This document shows, piece by piece, positions 63,563 to 64,000 of a stretch of DNA of 64,000 nucleotides. Position numbers and translations under genes: made by a program. Position 1 is the first letter of the stretch; every line of letters begins with the position of its first letter. The notes under the pieces are model-generated. The model saw nothing but the letters and a program-made list of their open reading frames with translations. It made no database searches and was not told the DNA's origin. The DNA is taken from assembly GCF_030818955.1 (NCBI RefSeq), contig NZ_JAUTBF010000001.1, positions 1,860,001 to 1,924,000 on the forward strand, given 5' to 3'. This DNA is from Microbacterium trichothecenolyticum (GTDB taxonomy: Bacteria; Actinomycetota; Actinomycetes; Actinomycetales; Microbacteriaceae).

Positions 63563-64000
63563 ATGGACCGACGAGGGTTCTTCCGACCGCACGACGCATG
63601 GGTCGGCGACGTCATCCCCTGGCAGGAGGACGGTCGCTTCCACCTCTTCTACTTGTACGAATCGCGCCGCATCCCCCGGCCCGGAATGCCCTGGCACCGC
63701 GTCGTCACCGATGACCTCGTGACCTTCACCGAGACGGGCCCGGCACTGTCGTCCGGGGGGACGGATGCCGCCGACTTCAACGTCTACACCGGCAGCGTCG
63801 TCGTGGCCGACGGCATCCATCACGTCTTCTACACCGGTCAGAATCCGAATCGTCGCGGTGCCGACGGGCTCCCGGTGCAGGTGGTGCTCCACGCCACGAG
63901 CGGCGACGGCATGCAGACCTGGGACCGCCACCCCGAGCACACCTTCGGCGCCACCCCCGGATACGAGACGGCCGACTGGCGCGACCCGTTCGTCTTCCGC
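63563..64000 (+). CDS. GH32 family glycoside hydrolase, cytoplasmic (truncated by window end)
   Basis: The open frame starts at the ATG 63563 behind an AGGAG site and runs off the window (146 residues seen). Visible are HDAWVGDVIPWQEDGRFHLF, NVYTGSVVVADG and DWRDPFVFR, the first blades of a GH32/GH43-type propeller. The usual WMNDPN nucleophile block is replaced by DAWVGD, where the Asp may be the nucleophile. No signal peptide is present, so it would act on fructosides or phosphorylated fructosides imported by the preceding PTS. Confidence 0.78.
   Translation, partial: MDRRGFFRPHDAWVGDVIPWQEDGRFHLFYLYESRRIPRPGMPWHRVVTDDLVTFTETGPALSSGGTDAADFNVYTGSVVVADGIHHVFYTGQNPNRRGADGLPVQVVLHATSGDGMQTWDRHPEHTFGATPGYETADWRDPFVFR

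Noticed and set aside
1..64000. CRISPR arrays, rRNA, tRNA and prophage
   Set aside because: I found no spaced direct-repeat series, no rRNA or tRNA signature sequences, and no capsid, portal or integrase genes besides the IS remnant.

Overview
The window is GC-rich (roughly 70%) DNA with many GTG starts, short intergenic gaps and start/stop overlaps. The gene content points to an actinobacterium of the Microbacteriaceae, most likely Microbacterium or a close relative. This is inferred from the gene order rplM-rpsI-glmM / coaA-glmS-acpS-alr-tsaE-tsaB-rimI-tsaD, a DUF7882-like protein, sortase-type LAxTG surface proteins and Microbacterium-like levan genes. No rRNA, tRNA or CRISPR array was found.

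Layout. 1-0.8 kb: remnant of an IS481-like element whose transposase frame is broken. 0.8-14.3 kb: conserved housekeeping block, mostly minus strand. It holds ribosomal proteins L13/S9, GlmM and GlmS (UDP-GlcNAc precursors), CoaA, AcpS, Alr and the t6A tRNA-modification genes tsaE/tsaB/tsaD with rimI. 14.5-24.8 kb: membrane protease, hydrolase, CBS-domain membrane protein, the OhrR/Ohr peroxide module, a two-component system and two PIG-L deacetylases. 25.1-30.3 kb: exopolysaccharide (EPS) genes (Alg14-Alg13-type fusion, GT4, polyprenyl-phosphate sugar transferase, UDP-glucose dehydrogenase). 30.4-34.5 kb: YihY, UbiB-like kinase and VanZ proteins. 34.1-36.7 kb: a complete twin-arginine translocase in two divergent arms, with tatB behind a low-molecular-weight phosphatase and tatA-tatC opposite. 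36.7-43.7 kb: small regulators, a second sugar transferase, a bacterial tyrosine autokinase and a large LuxR ATPase regulator. 43.7-54.8 kb: small membrane proteins, a DivIVA-like coiled-coil scaffold, aldo/keto reductase, transglutaminase, lipase and an MMPL exporter with a TetR regulator. 54.9-64 kb: a fructan (levan) locus.

The levan locus is the most coherent system. A secreted GH68 levansucrase would build levan from sucrose, and a membrane-anchored GH32 enzyme would cut it at the surface. That GH32 gene sits in an operon with two cell-wall-type proteins ending in LASTG and LAETG. A PTS EIIBCA transporter and a second, cytoplasmic GH32 enzyme follow, and a LacI regulator stands at one edge. 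A perfect LacI-type palindrome overlaps the -35 box of the levansucrase promoter.

The EPS region has two initiating transferases, a tyrosine autokinase and a likely counteracting phosphatase, but no flippase or polymerase in the window.

Caution. Five conserved genes (tsaD, tsaB, coaA, ppx/gppA, ubiB-like) each carry one frame break, four of them explained by one extra base, and there is a 21-C run at the end of the PTS gene. Base-level sequence or assembly error is the simplest explanation, so these breaks should not be read as gene loss without raw-read support.
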